A DNA stretch of 9,900 nt from Azonexus sp. (GTDB taxonomy: Bacteria > Pseudomonadota > Gammaproteobacteria > Burkholderiales > Rhodocyclaceae), in assembly GCA_030697085.1 (NCBI GenBank), contig JAUYQT010000041.1:1-9900 (forward strand), given 5' to 3'. The notes beneath the pieces were generated by a model. It was not told the origin of the DNA. It was given only the letters and a program-made list of their open reading frames with translations, and did not search any database. The translations under genes and the position numbers were made by a program. The first letter of the stretch is position 1. Each line of letters opens with the position of its first letter. Below are positions 1 to 7,248 of this stretch, piece after piece.

Positions 1-174
1 ACGTTACGCTCAGCGCGCAATTCTGATTCAACTGATCGTTTCATGTCGGAAGCGCGTTCATTGGTAAATTTCGTAGGCAGCGGCATAGCGACAATCGTGG
101 TTTCAGCCTGGGAAAATGAACTGTATAGGACAAAAATGAAGGAAGCTCTATCTGATGAGTTACCTGACATTTGA
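1..174 (+). CDS. dctA: C4-dicarboxylate:cation symporter DctA-like, C-terminal fragment (possible frameshift)
   Basis: This is the 3' end of a gene that enters from the left edge. The frame starting at base 1 is open for 57 codons and ends at TGA 172-174. The readable part [20 protein letters not shown], followed by [10 protein letters not shown], matches the conserved end of DctA-type symporters (DAACS family), where DRFMSEAR lies in the last membrane region and is followed by the gly-rich stretch and VAKW-type sequence. These inner-membrane proteins import succinate, fumarate and malate with cations. Upstream of about base 34 this frame reads [11 protein letters not shown], which is not hydrophobic as expected. 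The +1 neighbouring frame reads AILIQL, which fits the family's ALILGID better, so one base may be missing near 33-37. The gene may therefore be a pseudogene or carry a sequencing error. The family call is fairly secure; intactness is not. Confidence 0.7.
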   Translation, partial: TLRSARNSDSTDRFMSEARSLVNFVGSGIATIVVSAWENELYRTKMKEALSDELPDI

Positions 175-207
175 GCAGCTTCGCATTTTGGGGCTGCAAT
201 GTCTCTG

Positions 208-237
208 TTGGCCGATTTGAGCCGGTGGGCTTGCCAA
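208..237. terminator. Hairpin between convergent genes, possible bidirectional terminator
   Basis: TTGGC (208-212) pairs with GCCAA (233-237), and inside it AGCC pairs with GGCT around a GGTG loop, with an asymmetric internal loop between the two stems. It lies 33 bases after the dctA stop and 6 bases beyond the flavin reductase stop, which is where a shared terminator would sit. There is no clear T-tract on either strand, so intrinsic termination is doubtful. Confidence 0.25.
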
Positions 238-243
238 TGGCCG

Positions 244-786
244 CTAAAGACCCGGCGGGAGCTTGGATGACATCATTGTTTTTCGGTCAATCTTTCGCCC
301 GTCGACAATGAAGGTTCCATCACCAACAGCGTGAATCATGCGCTTTTCCTGGCGTGCGGTATCGATGTATGCGGCAACCGCCTCTAACACGACAATGTTG
401 TGCTTTGTGACGATGTCGATGACTTTGCACTCGATATTGGCCAGGCACTCCTTTATCAAGGGCGGCCTGACGAGTTTGGCCTGAACGGGGGTGAGCTTGA
501 ATTTGGCAAACTTGTCTGTGTCCACTCCAGAGCACGTCCCTATTCCAACCACCTTGTCCAGTAGGTCAACGGTGGGAATTGCAATGACGCACTCCCGATT
601 TTCCTGCAACGCCACGAAAGAGTGATTCCATTCACCCGTGGTGAGCGCAAACTTCGGCATGAAATCTATGACCATGGTCCAGGAGATCGTCATGATGTTG
701 TCTTTTTTCCCGTCATGGGTTGTCACAAGGACGACAGGCCCTGATTCCATCAGAGTAAAAGCCTTGTCAAGCGCCAGCGGGTGCAT
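244..786 (-). CDS. Flavin reductase-like (FMN-binding split-barrel) family protein
   Basis: This is a 180-residue soluble protein of the flavin reductase/flavoredoxin-like family. Members bind FMN in a split-barrel dimer and either reduce flavin with NAD(P)H for a partner monooxygenase or act as small flavoproteins; the substrate here cannot be told. Family features are the N-terminal strand SGPVVLVTT (residues 16-23), the segment NIMTISWTMVIDFMP (30-44) followed by LTTGEWNHSF, and the GIGTCSGVDTDKFAKF stretch (81-96). PPLIKECLANIECKV (108-122) follows, and the C-terminal end is GDGTFIVDG. The ATG at 786 is chosen because GGAAG (798-794) lies 7 bases upstream and the protein then starts at the usual place. 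An in-frame upstream start at 822 would overlap the VOC remnant and has poorer spacing. The gene sits just behind the VOC remnant, suggesting they were once one operon. Confidence 0.8.
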   Translation of the reverse strand: MHPLALDKAFTLMESGPVVLVTTHDGKKDNIMTISWTMVIDFMPKFALTTGEWNHSFVALQENRECVIAIPTVDLLDKVVGIGTCSGVDTDKFAKFKLTPVQAKLVRPPLIKECLANIECKVIDIVTKHNIVVLEAVAAYIDTARQEKRMIHAVGDGTFIVDGRKIDRKTMMSSKLPPGL

Positions 787-793
787 GAGAACA

Positions 794-798
794 CTTCC
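794..798 (-). promoter_or_regulatory. Ribosome binding site of the flavin reductase-like gene
   Basis: On the minus strand GGAAG sits 7 bases before the ATG at 786. This decides the start against the longer in-frame candidate at 822. The site lies directly behind the stop codon of the VOC remnant (804-806), as expected for a downstream operon gene. Confidence 0.55.
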
Positions 799-803
799 GA
801 TAG

Positions 804-898
804 TTATGCCAAGCGAGCACATTCGATGCTATAGCCATCCGGGTCAAAAATATTTGCAGCGTAATACCGTGGGTCGTAATAGGTTTCAGCGGAAACTT
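804..898 (-). pseudogene. VOC/glyoxalase-superfamily gene remnant (3' end only)
   Basis: On the minus strand one frame reads AETYYDPRYYAANIFDPDG, followed by YSIECARLA and a TAA stop at 806-804. The motif YY-x-PRYYAA-x-FDPDG-Y-x-IE is the typical last strand of vicinal-oxygen-chelate (glyoxalase/dioxygenase fold) proteins, in which the Glu of IE is usually a metal ligand. Such proteins are about 120-140 residues long, but only about 30 codons remain here. Upstream the frame loses similarity and soon meets a TGA (about 917-919), and the DNA there belongs to the nuclease gene. No start codon or ribosome site serves this fragment, so it is a relic rather than a working gene. Its left boundary at about 898 is my estimate from where the family resemblance fades. 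The remnant supplies the stop codon of the nuclease gene at 886-888, read in a different frame. Confidence 0.7.
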
Positions 899-2268
899 TC
901 GACCTGGCCAGGCAACGGCATCATCTTGCCGACGTATTTGGCGAGAATTTTGTAGGTGTCATGGTCGAAGCCTGGCGGGTTGTTTTCGAGTAAGGCGTAA
1001 ATCTCTTCATCATTTTTTGCGGTGCCGAGGTAGCGCCATGCATTGACGAGATGCGCTTCGTCACCCTCACGAATCAGTGCCGGGCCGTTGAATGGCCAGG
1101 AAACAAGCTTGAGGCGGGCGAGGGCGCCGACCAGGCGCATGCTGTGTTTGGTTACCGCTTCATGGCCGAGGCAGGCACCTTTGCAACGTTTGATCGCGTA
1201 GCCCGCGCAGGCTTTTCCTGGTGCGGTTTTTTCCAACCCGAGCAGCGTGTCGCACAGCGCTTGCTCAGTCGCCAGGGCGCGCAGCACATCGGTCGCTTCC
1301 TTGCTGTTTTTGAACAGGCCGTAGCAGGCATTGCGAATGCCCATGTCTAGCGTTTGGGTCAGGGCCAGTTCTGGCCTGAGCCAGCCGTTGCCTTCGTCGA
1401 TCAGCGTCCAGGTGCAAAGATTTTCGTTCTTGCGCTGTTGTCGGCTATTGCCGGGCAGCAGTTGCTTGCTTAGCGCTGACTCCTTGAGGAGCGCGCCGAT
1501 TTCGCCAGCGGTTTCGATCCAGTCGATGCGCCTGATTTGTTGCGCCAGGGCTATTTCCTTAGCCGAATGTTGCTTGGCCGAGAAATGCGACAAGATGCGC
1601 TGCCGGATGTCTTTGGCTTTGCCGACGTGCAGCGGCAAGTTGTTTTCGCCGTAAAAAAGGTAAACGCCGGGGGTGTCCGGCAGTACATCGACGACACCGG
1701 GATCAATCTGTGGCGGCAGATTGGGATGCGCGTTTTGCGCCCGGAGTGCGCTTTCGATATCGTCAATGCTGCGGTCAACGTGAATTTTTTGCCAAAATTG
1801 GTGAATCAATTGCGCATCGGCCAGCGCCCGGTGGCGTGCATTCGCCCGCAAGCCGTGGCGCTCGATCAGGCTGTCGAGATTGTGCCGCGCGAATTCGGGA
1901 AACAGGGCGCGCGAGAGTTTGACCGTGCACATCACCAAGGGCCGAAAAGTGATGTCCAGGCGCTTGAATTCGCTTTTCAGAAAGCTGTAATCAAACTTGG
2001 CGTTGTGGGCAATAAACAGGCGACCTTCCAGTCGCCGCAGCGCTTCGGCCGCCACCGCCTCAAAGGGCGGTGCGTTGGCCACCATGGCATTGCTGATGCC
2101 GGTCAGTTGTTCAATAAATGGCGAAATCCGGACGCCCGGATTCACCAGTTGCTGCCATTCGCGCACGCTGCCGTCGGTATCGACTTCGATAATGCCGATT
2201 TCGGTAATACGGTCATTGCTGGCGGTGGCGCCGGTGGTTTCGAGGTCAACAAAAGCAAGTGGGCGCAT
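886..2268 (-). CDS. DnaQ-like 3'-5' exonuclease fused to a GIY-YIG (UvrC/Cho-like) endonuclease
   Basis: This is a 460-residue two-nuclease fusion. The N-terminal DEDDh exonuclease has ExoI FVDLETTG (6-13, D8 and E10), ExoII AHNAKFDY (87-94, D93) and ExoIII HRALADA (146-152, H146 and D151), so all catalytic residues are present. The GIY-YIG module follows: TPGVYLFY (199-206), LHVGKAKDIRQRI (213-225, with the conserved Arg at 222) and a Glu at about 263, the usual metal ligand. A cysteine segment CAGYAIKRCKGAC (354-366) resembles the Cys region of UvrC and Cho. Exonuclease-GIY-YIG fusions of this kind are known in proteobacteria and are thought to act in excision repair. The ATG at 2268 puts the first strand (RPLAFVDLE) in the normal place; a TTG at 2358 would add 30 residues overlapping sbcC and was rejected. 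No strong ribosome site is seen. The gene starts 28 bases after sbcC and is probably co-transcribed and translationally helped by it. The last few residues (about VESFR) appear to be read from junction/VOC-derived DNA. Confidence 0.88.
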   Translation of the reverse strand: MRPLAFVDLETTGATASNDRITEIGIIEVDTDGSVREWQQLVNPGVRISPFIEQLTGISNAMVANAPPFEAVAAEALRRLEGRLFIAHNAKFDYSFLKSEFKRLDITFRPLVMCTVKLSRALFPEFARHNLDSLIERHGLRANARHRALADAQLIHQFWQKIHVDRSIDDIESALRAQNAHPNLPPQIDPGVVDVLPDTPGVYLFYGENNLPLHVGKAKDIRQRILSHFSAKQHSAKEIALAQQIRRIDWIETAGEIGALLKESALSKQLLPGNSRQQRKNENLCTWTLIDEGNGWLRPELALTQTLDMGIRNACYGLFKNSKEATDVLRALATEQALCDTLLGLEKTAPGKACAGYAIKRCKGACLGHEAVTKHSMRLVGALARLKLVSWPFNGPALIREGDEAHLVNAWRYLGTAKNDEEIYALLENNPPGFDHDTYKILAKYVGKMMPLPGQVESFR

Positions 2269-2296
2269 GGAGATCTTTTTGGTGATGATTTCGAAG

Positions 2297-5200
2297 TTAA
2301 ATGCTGAGCCGAGAGTGGCCGATGCTGCCACCTTTGTCGACTTTGATCTGGGCGACAATGCGCTCCTTCAGGCCTTCGACGTGACTGATGATGCCGATCA
2401 TCTTGCCGCTGGCGTTCAGCGAATCGAGTGCATCGAGGGCGATTTCCAGCGTCTCGCCATCGAGTGTGCCAAAGCCTTCGTCGAGGAACAGCGAATCGAT
2501 CGAGGTTTTGTGGCTGACCAGATCGGAAAGCGCCAGCGCCAGCGCCAGGCTGACGAGAAAACTCTCGCCGCCGGAGAGTGTGCGGGTGTCGCGGGCGGCG
2601 TCACCCTGCCAGCTATCAACGATATCCAGCTCCAGTTCGCCGGTTGATTTTCGGCGCAGCAGGTAGCGGCCATGCAGGCGGGCGAGGTGGCGATTGGCGA
2701 GGTGGAGCAGGTGGTCGAGCGTCAAGCCCTGGGCGAACTTGCGGAACTTGTCGCCCTTCGCCGAGCCGATCAGGCTATCGAGTCGTTGCCAGATATCGAC
2801 TTCAGCGGTTTGGGCGGCGATCTCGGCGAACAGGCTTTGCTGGCTGAGCCGGCGTTGTTCGTCATTGCTCAGCAGGGCGCGCTGGGCGCCGAGTTGTTCG
2901 CTCAGGCTGCGGCGTTGGCTGTCGAGGCGGGTGAGCAGTTCGTCAAGTTGCAGCAAGCCGGGTATTGCATCGTGCAGCGGTTCAGGCGATTGCTGTTCAA
3001 GGCTTAAAGGCGGCGTACTCTGCAAACGCAGGTGCTTTTCACGGCTCGCTTTCAACACGGCTTCGGCCTGCTGCCGGGCCAACTGCCGTTGTTCTTTCAG
3101 GTGCAGCAGGCGCTGGCGTTCTTCTGCCGGCAATAACGCGGCGAGAAAGGCGGCAAGATCGGCGAAGGGGCTGCTGGCGAGTGCCGTTTGCCAAATGCCG
3201 GCGGCTTCGGCCAATATTTTTTGTTGTTGCTTGAAATTGCTGGCTAATTGCGTTTCTTGCCCCTGCAGTGCGGCGAGCGCCTGGCTCAGGCGGGTCACTT
3301 CTTCGGCGCAGCTTGAAAGGGCGGCGATCAGATCGATTTCCCCGGCACCTGTGGTTGCCGCATCGACAGGGTAATCGTCGGTACTGCCCGCATCTTCAGG
3401 CAAATTTTGCGCGTTTTTACCGGTTGACCGTACCGCGCAGGAGATGCCCTTGGGGCGCTGTTGTTCTTTCTCTGCTTGCAGCAATTGCCAGCGCGCTTCC
3501 CATGATGTGGCCTGGGCCTGCGCCGTTTCACATAAGCTTTGTTGCTTGCTCAACGCTTCGCCCAGTGTTTGCCGGCGAGCCTGGGTTTTCTGCCAATGCT
3601 GCCATTCCTCTTCGCGCGCCTGCAGCCACGAGGCCGGTTCGGTGGGCAGTGCAAAGCCCGCTTCACCGAGTGTTACGCCGAGGCTGGTATCGAGTTCAGC
3701 TGCTTCCAGCTGGCGCATTTGCAGGGTTTTCACTAATTCAGCCTGCCGGATCTCTCCGGTTTGTACTGCCTGTTGCAGCAAGGCAAGTTGGTTGCGAATG
3801 GCGAGTAGTGTCTGGGCGCTGTCGTTGGCGGCTTTACGGCAATGGGTCAGGGCAAGTTCGCCTTGGTCGGCGGCTTGCTGGCGCTGGCTTAGGCGGGCCA
3901 GCGCTTGTTCGGCACCGACGCGGCTATTTTGCAGGGCTTGCGCATCCTGCCAATCATCGGCACTGAGCGGCTGGGCGCAGCGGATTTGGCCGATCAGTTC
4001 GAGCCATTGCGTCTGGCTACGGGCAATTTCCAGCTTGGTCTTTTCATGTTGCGCCTGCCATTCTTTTTGTGTTGCCTGGCTGGCGGCTTGATCGGCTTTG
4101 GCTTGCAGGCCTTTTTGTGTCAGGGCTTCCAGTGTCGTCTGTTTTTCTTTCAGCCCGGCTTCGGTGGCTGAAATGTCGAGCCCCTGATAAGCGGCAATCG
4201 CCGGGTGTTCGGTCGCACCGCAGAGCGGGCAGGCGTCGCCGGCTTGCAGTTGCTGGCGATGTGTTTCCAGACTTTGAATGCGGCGTTCCTGATCGAGCAG
4301 TTTTTGCTTGTCGGCAACTTGTGCGTTGAGGTCTTTGTGTTGCTCGCGCAGTGTGGTGAGCGCGCTTTCCTGCGTTGTGATTTTGCCTTCGCCCTGCTGC
4401 AACTGAGTCGCTTGTGCTGTTTGCAGCAGCGTCAGTTCGCGCTGGCGCTGGGCGAGGGTTTCCAACTGCTGCCAGCGGTTGAGGCCGGCTTGTTCGTTCT
4501 GCCAAAGTTGGCGTAGTTCGAGTAGGGTTTGCCCGGCCAGACGCTGGCTTTGTTCCGTTAGCGCCGTTTGAAGCGTGCTGTCGGCCAGCGTTTTTGCTTT
4601 GTTTTCAAGGTCGACCGCAGCCGTCTGCTTAAGCAGCGCCCGGGCATTTTCCTGCTGCTGTTTGTCCAGTTGCTGCGCTGTTTTCTGCTGCGTTGCGATG
4701 TCGAGCGCCAGTTTTTGGCGTTGTGCAAACTGCTGACGCCAGACGCCGAGGCGTTCGCCGAGTTGCGCTCGCGGCTGGTGGGCACTGTTGAACTCATCAA
4801 TTTGCCGGCATTCGTTTTGAATCTGTTGCAACTGCTGTTGCGTTTGTTCGGCGTTGCGGGCGGCAAGGGTGCGGGCGATGTGATGTTGTTGGCCTTGTTC
4901 GCCACGCAACTTTTCGCGCTCGATATGCAGGGCTTTTAATTCGCCCGTTGTCTGACGGCAGGCGGCATCAGCCTGTTGCCAGCTTTGGTGCAGTGGCTTT
5001 AAAACTTCGCCCGGTTCGCTGTCGGCCAGCCGTTGTAGTGTCGGGGCGACGTTGGCCAGGGCGGTATTGGCTTCGTCCAGCTTGCTATGGGCTGCCTGGG
5101 TTTCCGCTTCGCTTTGGGCGAGATCGAGCCGCCATTGGCGCTGGCCTTGGATGGTTTGATGCAGCCGCTGAACGTCGGTCAGTTGGGTATCAAGCTGGCT

Positions 5201-5872
5201 CACTTCTCGTTGCATTGCCTCGCGCCGTTCGGCCGTCAGCAATTCCATCCCATCGGCGCGCGCCTTGAGTTGGTCAAGCTGCCCTTTGGCGTCGCGCGCC
5301 TGCTCGAAAACCCGGCGTGAAATGTCGCCATAAATTTCCGTGCCGGTCAGCTCTTCCAGCAGTTCCGCCCGTTCATTGGCGCTGGCATTGAGAAATGCGG
5401 CAAAGCCGCCTTGGGCGAGCAGCATCGATTTGGTAAAGCGCGGGAAATCGAGGCCAGTGATCTCGGCGATGCGCTTTAGTTTGTCATGGGTCTGCGTGCT
5501 GATGATCGTCCCGTTGCCGTGAGCGAGTTCAACTTTGGGTGATTGCAATGCGCCATCGGCTTTATCCCGGGCCCGGCGTTGGCTCCAGAAGGCGCGGTAA
5601 ACGGCGCCTTTGACCTCAAATTCCACCTCGGCCAGACAGTCTGTCGTGTGCCGGGTCATGATGTCGTTGTCCGCCGCCGAGATGGTTTTCAGGCGTGGCG
5701 TCTGGTGGTAGAGCGCCAGACAGATCGCATCGAGCAGCGTCGATTTGCCGGCGCCAGTCGGGCCAGTGATGGCGAACAGGCAGTTGTCGGCAAAGGGCGG
5801 CTGGGTGAAGTCGATGCGCCATTCACCCTTCAGTGAATTGAGATTTTTCAGGCGCAAGCTGAGAATTTTCAT
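2297..5872 (-). CDS. sbcC: Exonuclease SbcCD subunit C (Rad50-like SMC ATPase)
   Basis: SbcC is the ATPase arm of the SbcCD complex, which cleaves DNA hairpins and processes protein-blocked or broken double-strand ends. The protein has 1191 residues, longer than the 1048 of the E. coli protein. The N-terminal half-ATPase has Walker A GPTGAGKST (37-45) and the Q-loop segment SMLLAQGGFAAFLNA. Two long Gln/Ala/Leu-rich coiled-coil arms flank a zinc hook CPLC (C548 and C551) followed by GATEHP. The C-terminal half-ATPase carries the signature TLSGGES (LSGGE at 1099-1103) and Walker B LFLDEGFGTLD (D1131, E1132). Everything needed for ATP binding and hook dimerisation is present. The start ATG overlaps the sbcD stop by 4 bases (ATGA), with GAGGA just upstream. 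Residues of about 806-848 form a Pro/Gly/Asp-rich insert unlike the surrounding coiled coil. Confidence 0.96.
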   Translation of the reverse strand: MKILSLRLKNLNSLKGEWRIDFTQPPFADNCLFAITGPTGAGKSTLLDAICLALYHQTPRLKTISAADNDIMTRHTTDCLAEVEFEVKGAVYRAFWSQRRARDKADGALQSPKVELAHGNGTIISTQTHDKLKRIAEITGLDFPRFTKSMLLAQGGFAAFLNASANERAELLEELTGTEIYGDISRRVFEQARDAKGQLDQLKARADGMELLTAERREAMQREVSQLDTQLTDVQRLHQTIQGQRQWRLDLAQSEAETQAAHSKLDEANTALANVAPTLQRLADSEPGEVLKPLHQSWQQADAACRQTTGELKALHIEREKLRGEQGQQHHIARTLAARNAEQTQQQLQQIQNECRQIDEFNSAHQPRAQLGERLGVWRQQFAQRQKLALDIATQQKTAQQLDKQQQENARALLKQTAAVDLENKAKTLADSTLQTALTEQSQRLAGQTLLELRQLWQNEQAGLNRWQQLETLAQRQRELTLLQTAQATQLQQGEGKITTQESALTTLREQHKDLNAQVADKQKLLDQERRIQSLETHRQQLQAGDACPLCGATEHPAIAAYQGLDISATEAGLKEKQTTLEALTQKGLQAKADQAASQATQKEWQAQHEKTKLEIARSQTQWLELIGQIRCAQPLSADDWQDAQALQNSRVGAEQALARLSQRQQAADQGELALTHCRKAANDSAQTLLAIRNQLALLQQAVQTGEIRQAELVKTLQMRQLEAAELDTSLGVTLGEAGFALPTEPASWLQAREEEWQHWQKTQARRQTLGEALSKQQSLCETAQAQATSWEARWQLLQAEKEQQRPKGISCAVRSTGKNAQNLPEDAGSTDDYPVDAATTGAGEIDLIAALSSCAEEVTRLSQALAALQGQETQLASNFKQQQKILAEAAGIWQTALASSPFADLAAFLAALLPAEERQRLLHLKEQRQLARQQAEAVLKASREKHLRLQSTPPLSLEQQSPEPLHDAIPGLLQLDELLTRLDSQRRSLSEQLGAQRALLSNDEQRRLSQQSLFAEIAAQTAEVDIWQRLDSLIGSAKGDKFRKFAQGLTLDHLLHLANRHLARLHGRYLLRRKSTGELELDIVDSWQGDAARDTRTLSGGESFLVSLALALALSDLVSHKTSIDSLFLDEGFGTLDGETLEIALDALDSLNASGKMIGIISHVEGLKERIVAQIKVDKGGSIGHSRLSI
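3329..3457 (-). other. In-frame non-coiled-coil insert within SbcC
   Basis: This stretch encodes about SbcC residues 806-848, beginning RPKGISCAVRSTGKNAQN and continuing LPEDAGSTDDYPVDA up to GAGEIDL. It is rich in Gly, Pro, Asp, Ser and Thr and has one Cys, while both sides are Gln/Ala/Leu/Glu-rich heptad-like sequence. It keeps the reading frame. The DNA contains a short inverted pair (GTACCG at 3430-3435 and CGGTAC at 3379-3384 on the plus strand). It may be an inserted palindromic element domesticated as coding sequence, or a natural linker of this lineage. The boundaries are estimated from composition. Confidence 0.45.
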
Positions 5873-7101
5873 ATCGCTTCCTCTTGCAGCGCGGTGACGA
5901 TGCCGCGGAAGCGCTCATTCAGTGCTTTTTGCATGTCATCGGCTAGTTCTTCCTGTTCCAGACGGCGGGCGAAGACCTCGTGCGGGCTGAGTTCATCCAG
6001 CGTTTCGCTCGCTTCCGCTGCCAGCCGGGCCGTGGCATTACCGCGCTGGCGGCGGATGCGTAGCACCTCGACCGGCAGGCCTTCGGCGATACCCTGAATT
6101 CGTTCCGGTAGATCAGCCAGATAATCATCCTCGCAGACCGTGACTTCCAGCCAGGCGGGAAATTCACGGTTGCCCTCGGCGGCAGCGCGACCAATTGCGG
6201 CGGGTAATTCGGCAAGCTTGCCACTCACCGCGACCAGCCCCTGAAAACGTGGCACCGGCAGCGCCGTGATTGCCTTCAGGCCATCGGCATCAAGATCGAC
6301 CAGCAGCACTTCCTTTTGCTGCTTTGCTTCGTCAAAGCTGAGCGGAATCGGCGAACCGCAATAGCGGATATGTTCCAGCCCACCGACGACTTGCGGCCGA
6401 TGAATGTGGCCGAGCGCGATGTAATCCACCGGCGGAAAGGCGCTGGTCGGGAAGGCCTCAAGCGCGCCGACATAAATTTCGCGCACAGATTCGCTGGTGC
6501 TGGCGCCAACCGTCGTCAGGTGGCCGGTGGCGATCAGCGGTAGTTTGCGGCCGAGTTTGTTTTCCAGTTCATCGCGGCGCAGGCAGGCTGCGTCATACAC
6601 GGCCAGGTAATGCGTCTGAATGGCTGTTTGCAGTGACTGCTGCTTGTCCTCGGCGCTCTGCCCGGCCTGGCTTTGCAGCACGTCGCGCGGGCGGATGAAG
6701 GGGATGGCGCAGACGACGCAGCCGGCTTCGCCATCGCGCTGTGGCAGGACTAGAACCTGCGTCGCCGGATTGTCGGTAGCTGCCGCAACTACCGTCGCAC
6801 TCAGGCAGGCGAGCAGTTCGCGGCTTTCACCCAGTGTCGCCACTGAATCATGGTTGCCGGCCAACAACAGCAGGCTCACTCCCGCCGTGTGCAAGCGCAC
6901 CACAAGCTGGCTGTACAGCTCGCGACCATAGCTGGGCGGCGTACCGGTATCGAAAATGTCGCCGGCGATCAGTACCGCATCGACCGCATGGGCATCGACC
7001 TGCGTCAGTAGCCAGTCGATCAGCGCCTGATGTTCGGCCTGCCGGCTCTTGCCCATGAAATGCTGGCCGAGATGCCAGTCGGAGGTGTGGAGAAGGCGCA
7101 T
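5869..7101 (-). CDS. sbcD: Exonuclease SbcCD subunit D (Mre11-like nuclease)
   Basis: SbcD is the metal-dependent nuclease subunit that pairs with SbcC; the complex acts as a 3'-5' exonuclease on double-strand DNA and opens hairpins. The protein has 410 residues, close to the 400 of E. coli SbcD. Calcineurin-like phosphoesterase motifs are in order: SDWHLGQ (7-13, D8 and H10), AGDIFDTG (46-53, D48), AGNHDS (81-86, N83 and H84), TGHLT (192-196, H194) and LGHIHRPQ (230-237, H232 and H234), so the two-metal site is complete. The C-terminal part is the SbcC-binding region. The ATG at 7101 gives the standard family start MRLLHTSDWH; the open frame continues upstream to a TTG at 7236, but that part has no family resemblance. 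There is no Shine-Dalgarno sequence before this ATG; a pyrimidine tract takes its place. sbcD heads the operon sbcD-sbcC-exonuclease. Confidence 0.95.
   Translation of the reverse strand: MRLLHTSDWHLGQHFMGKSRQAEHQALIDWLLTQVDAHAVDAVLIAGDIFDTGTPPSYGRELYSQLVVRLHTAGVSLLLLAGNHDSVATLGESRELLACLSATVVAAATDNPATQVLVLPQRDGEAGCVVCAIPFIRPRDVLQSQAGQSAEDKQQSLQTAIQTHYLAVYDAACLRRDELENKLGRKLPLIATGHLTTVGASTSESVREIYVGALEAFPTSAFPPVDYIALGHIHRPQVVGGLEHIRYCGSPIPLSFDEAKQQKEVLLVDLDADGLKAITALPVPRFQGLVAVSGKLAELPAAIGRAAAEGNREFPAWLEVTVCEDDYLADLPERIQGIAEGLPVEVLRIRRQRGNATARLAAEASETLDELSPHEVFARRLEQEELADDMQKALNERFRGIVTALQEEAI
5879..5883 (-). promoter_or_regulatory. Ribosome binding site of sbcC inside the end of sbcD
   Basis: On the minus strand GAGGA, in the context AAGAGGAAGCGAT-ATG, lies about 6 bases before the sbcC ATG. 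It falls within the last codons of sbcD. With the ATGA overlap this indicates translational coupling of the two subunits. Confidence 0.65.
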
Positions 7102-7130
7102 GAGGGCAGGAGAGGGAAGAGAAAAGGAGG
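7102..7130 (-). promoter_or_regulatory. Polypyrimidine leader of sbcD
   Basis: Read on the minus strand, the 29 bases directly before the sbcD ATG are C or T except for a single G. The 5' end of the tract is CCTCCTTTTC, which contains the anti-Shine-Dalgarno core CCTCC itself rather than a site complementary to it. Pyrimidine-rich leaders can be bound by ribosomal protein S1, so this may be how translation begins without a normal site. That role is inferred. Confidence 0.4.
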
Positions 7131-7248
7131 ATTTTAAGCTGGGGGTGGCGATGGCCGCAGCCTGATGGTGAAGCAAAGATGATGAAAAATGGTCGAATTT
7201 TGCCGTCGACCGTGGCAGGGGGAACGGGTAAGGCAAACAACCGATGAC

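Noticed and set aside
638..955. 105-codon plus-strand open frame over the flavin reductase start and VOC remnant
   Set aside because: It crosses two unrelated minus-strand sequences and has no family resemblance; it is a chance frame.
1537..2307. 256-codon open frame on the plus strand
   Set aside because: It lies wholly opposite the exonuclease/GIY-YIG gene, whose motifs are complete; the plus-strand product has no recognisable motif and reflects codon bias of the real gene.
3268..4171. Several long plus-strand open frames opposite sbcC
   Set aside because: They mirror the repetitive Gln/Ala/Leu codons of the coiled coil and give Cys/Ser/Arg-rich products without domains or ribosome sites.
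7124..7130. AAGGAGG on the plus strand, a perfect-looking Shine-Dalgarno site
   Set aside because: The nearest downstream plus-strand ATG opens only a few codons, and the sequence is simply the complement of the sbcD polypyrimidine leader.
7102..7236. N-terminal extension of SbcD from a TTG at 7236
   Set aside because: The extra 45 residues show no family similarity, and MRLLHTSDWHLG at 7101 is the normal SbcD beginning.
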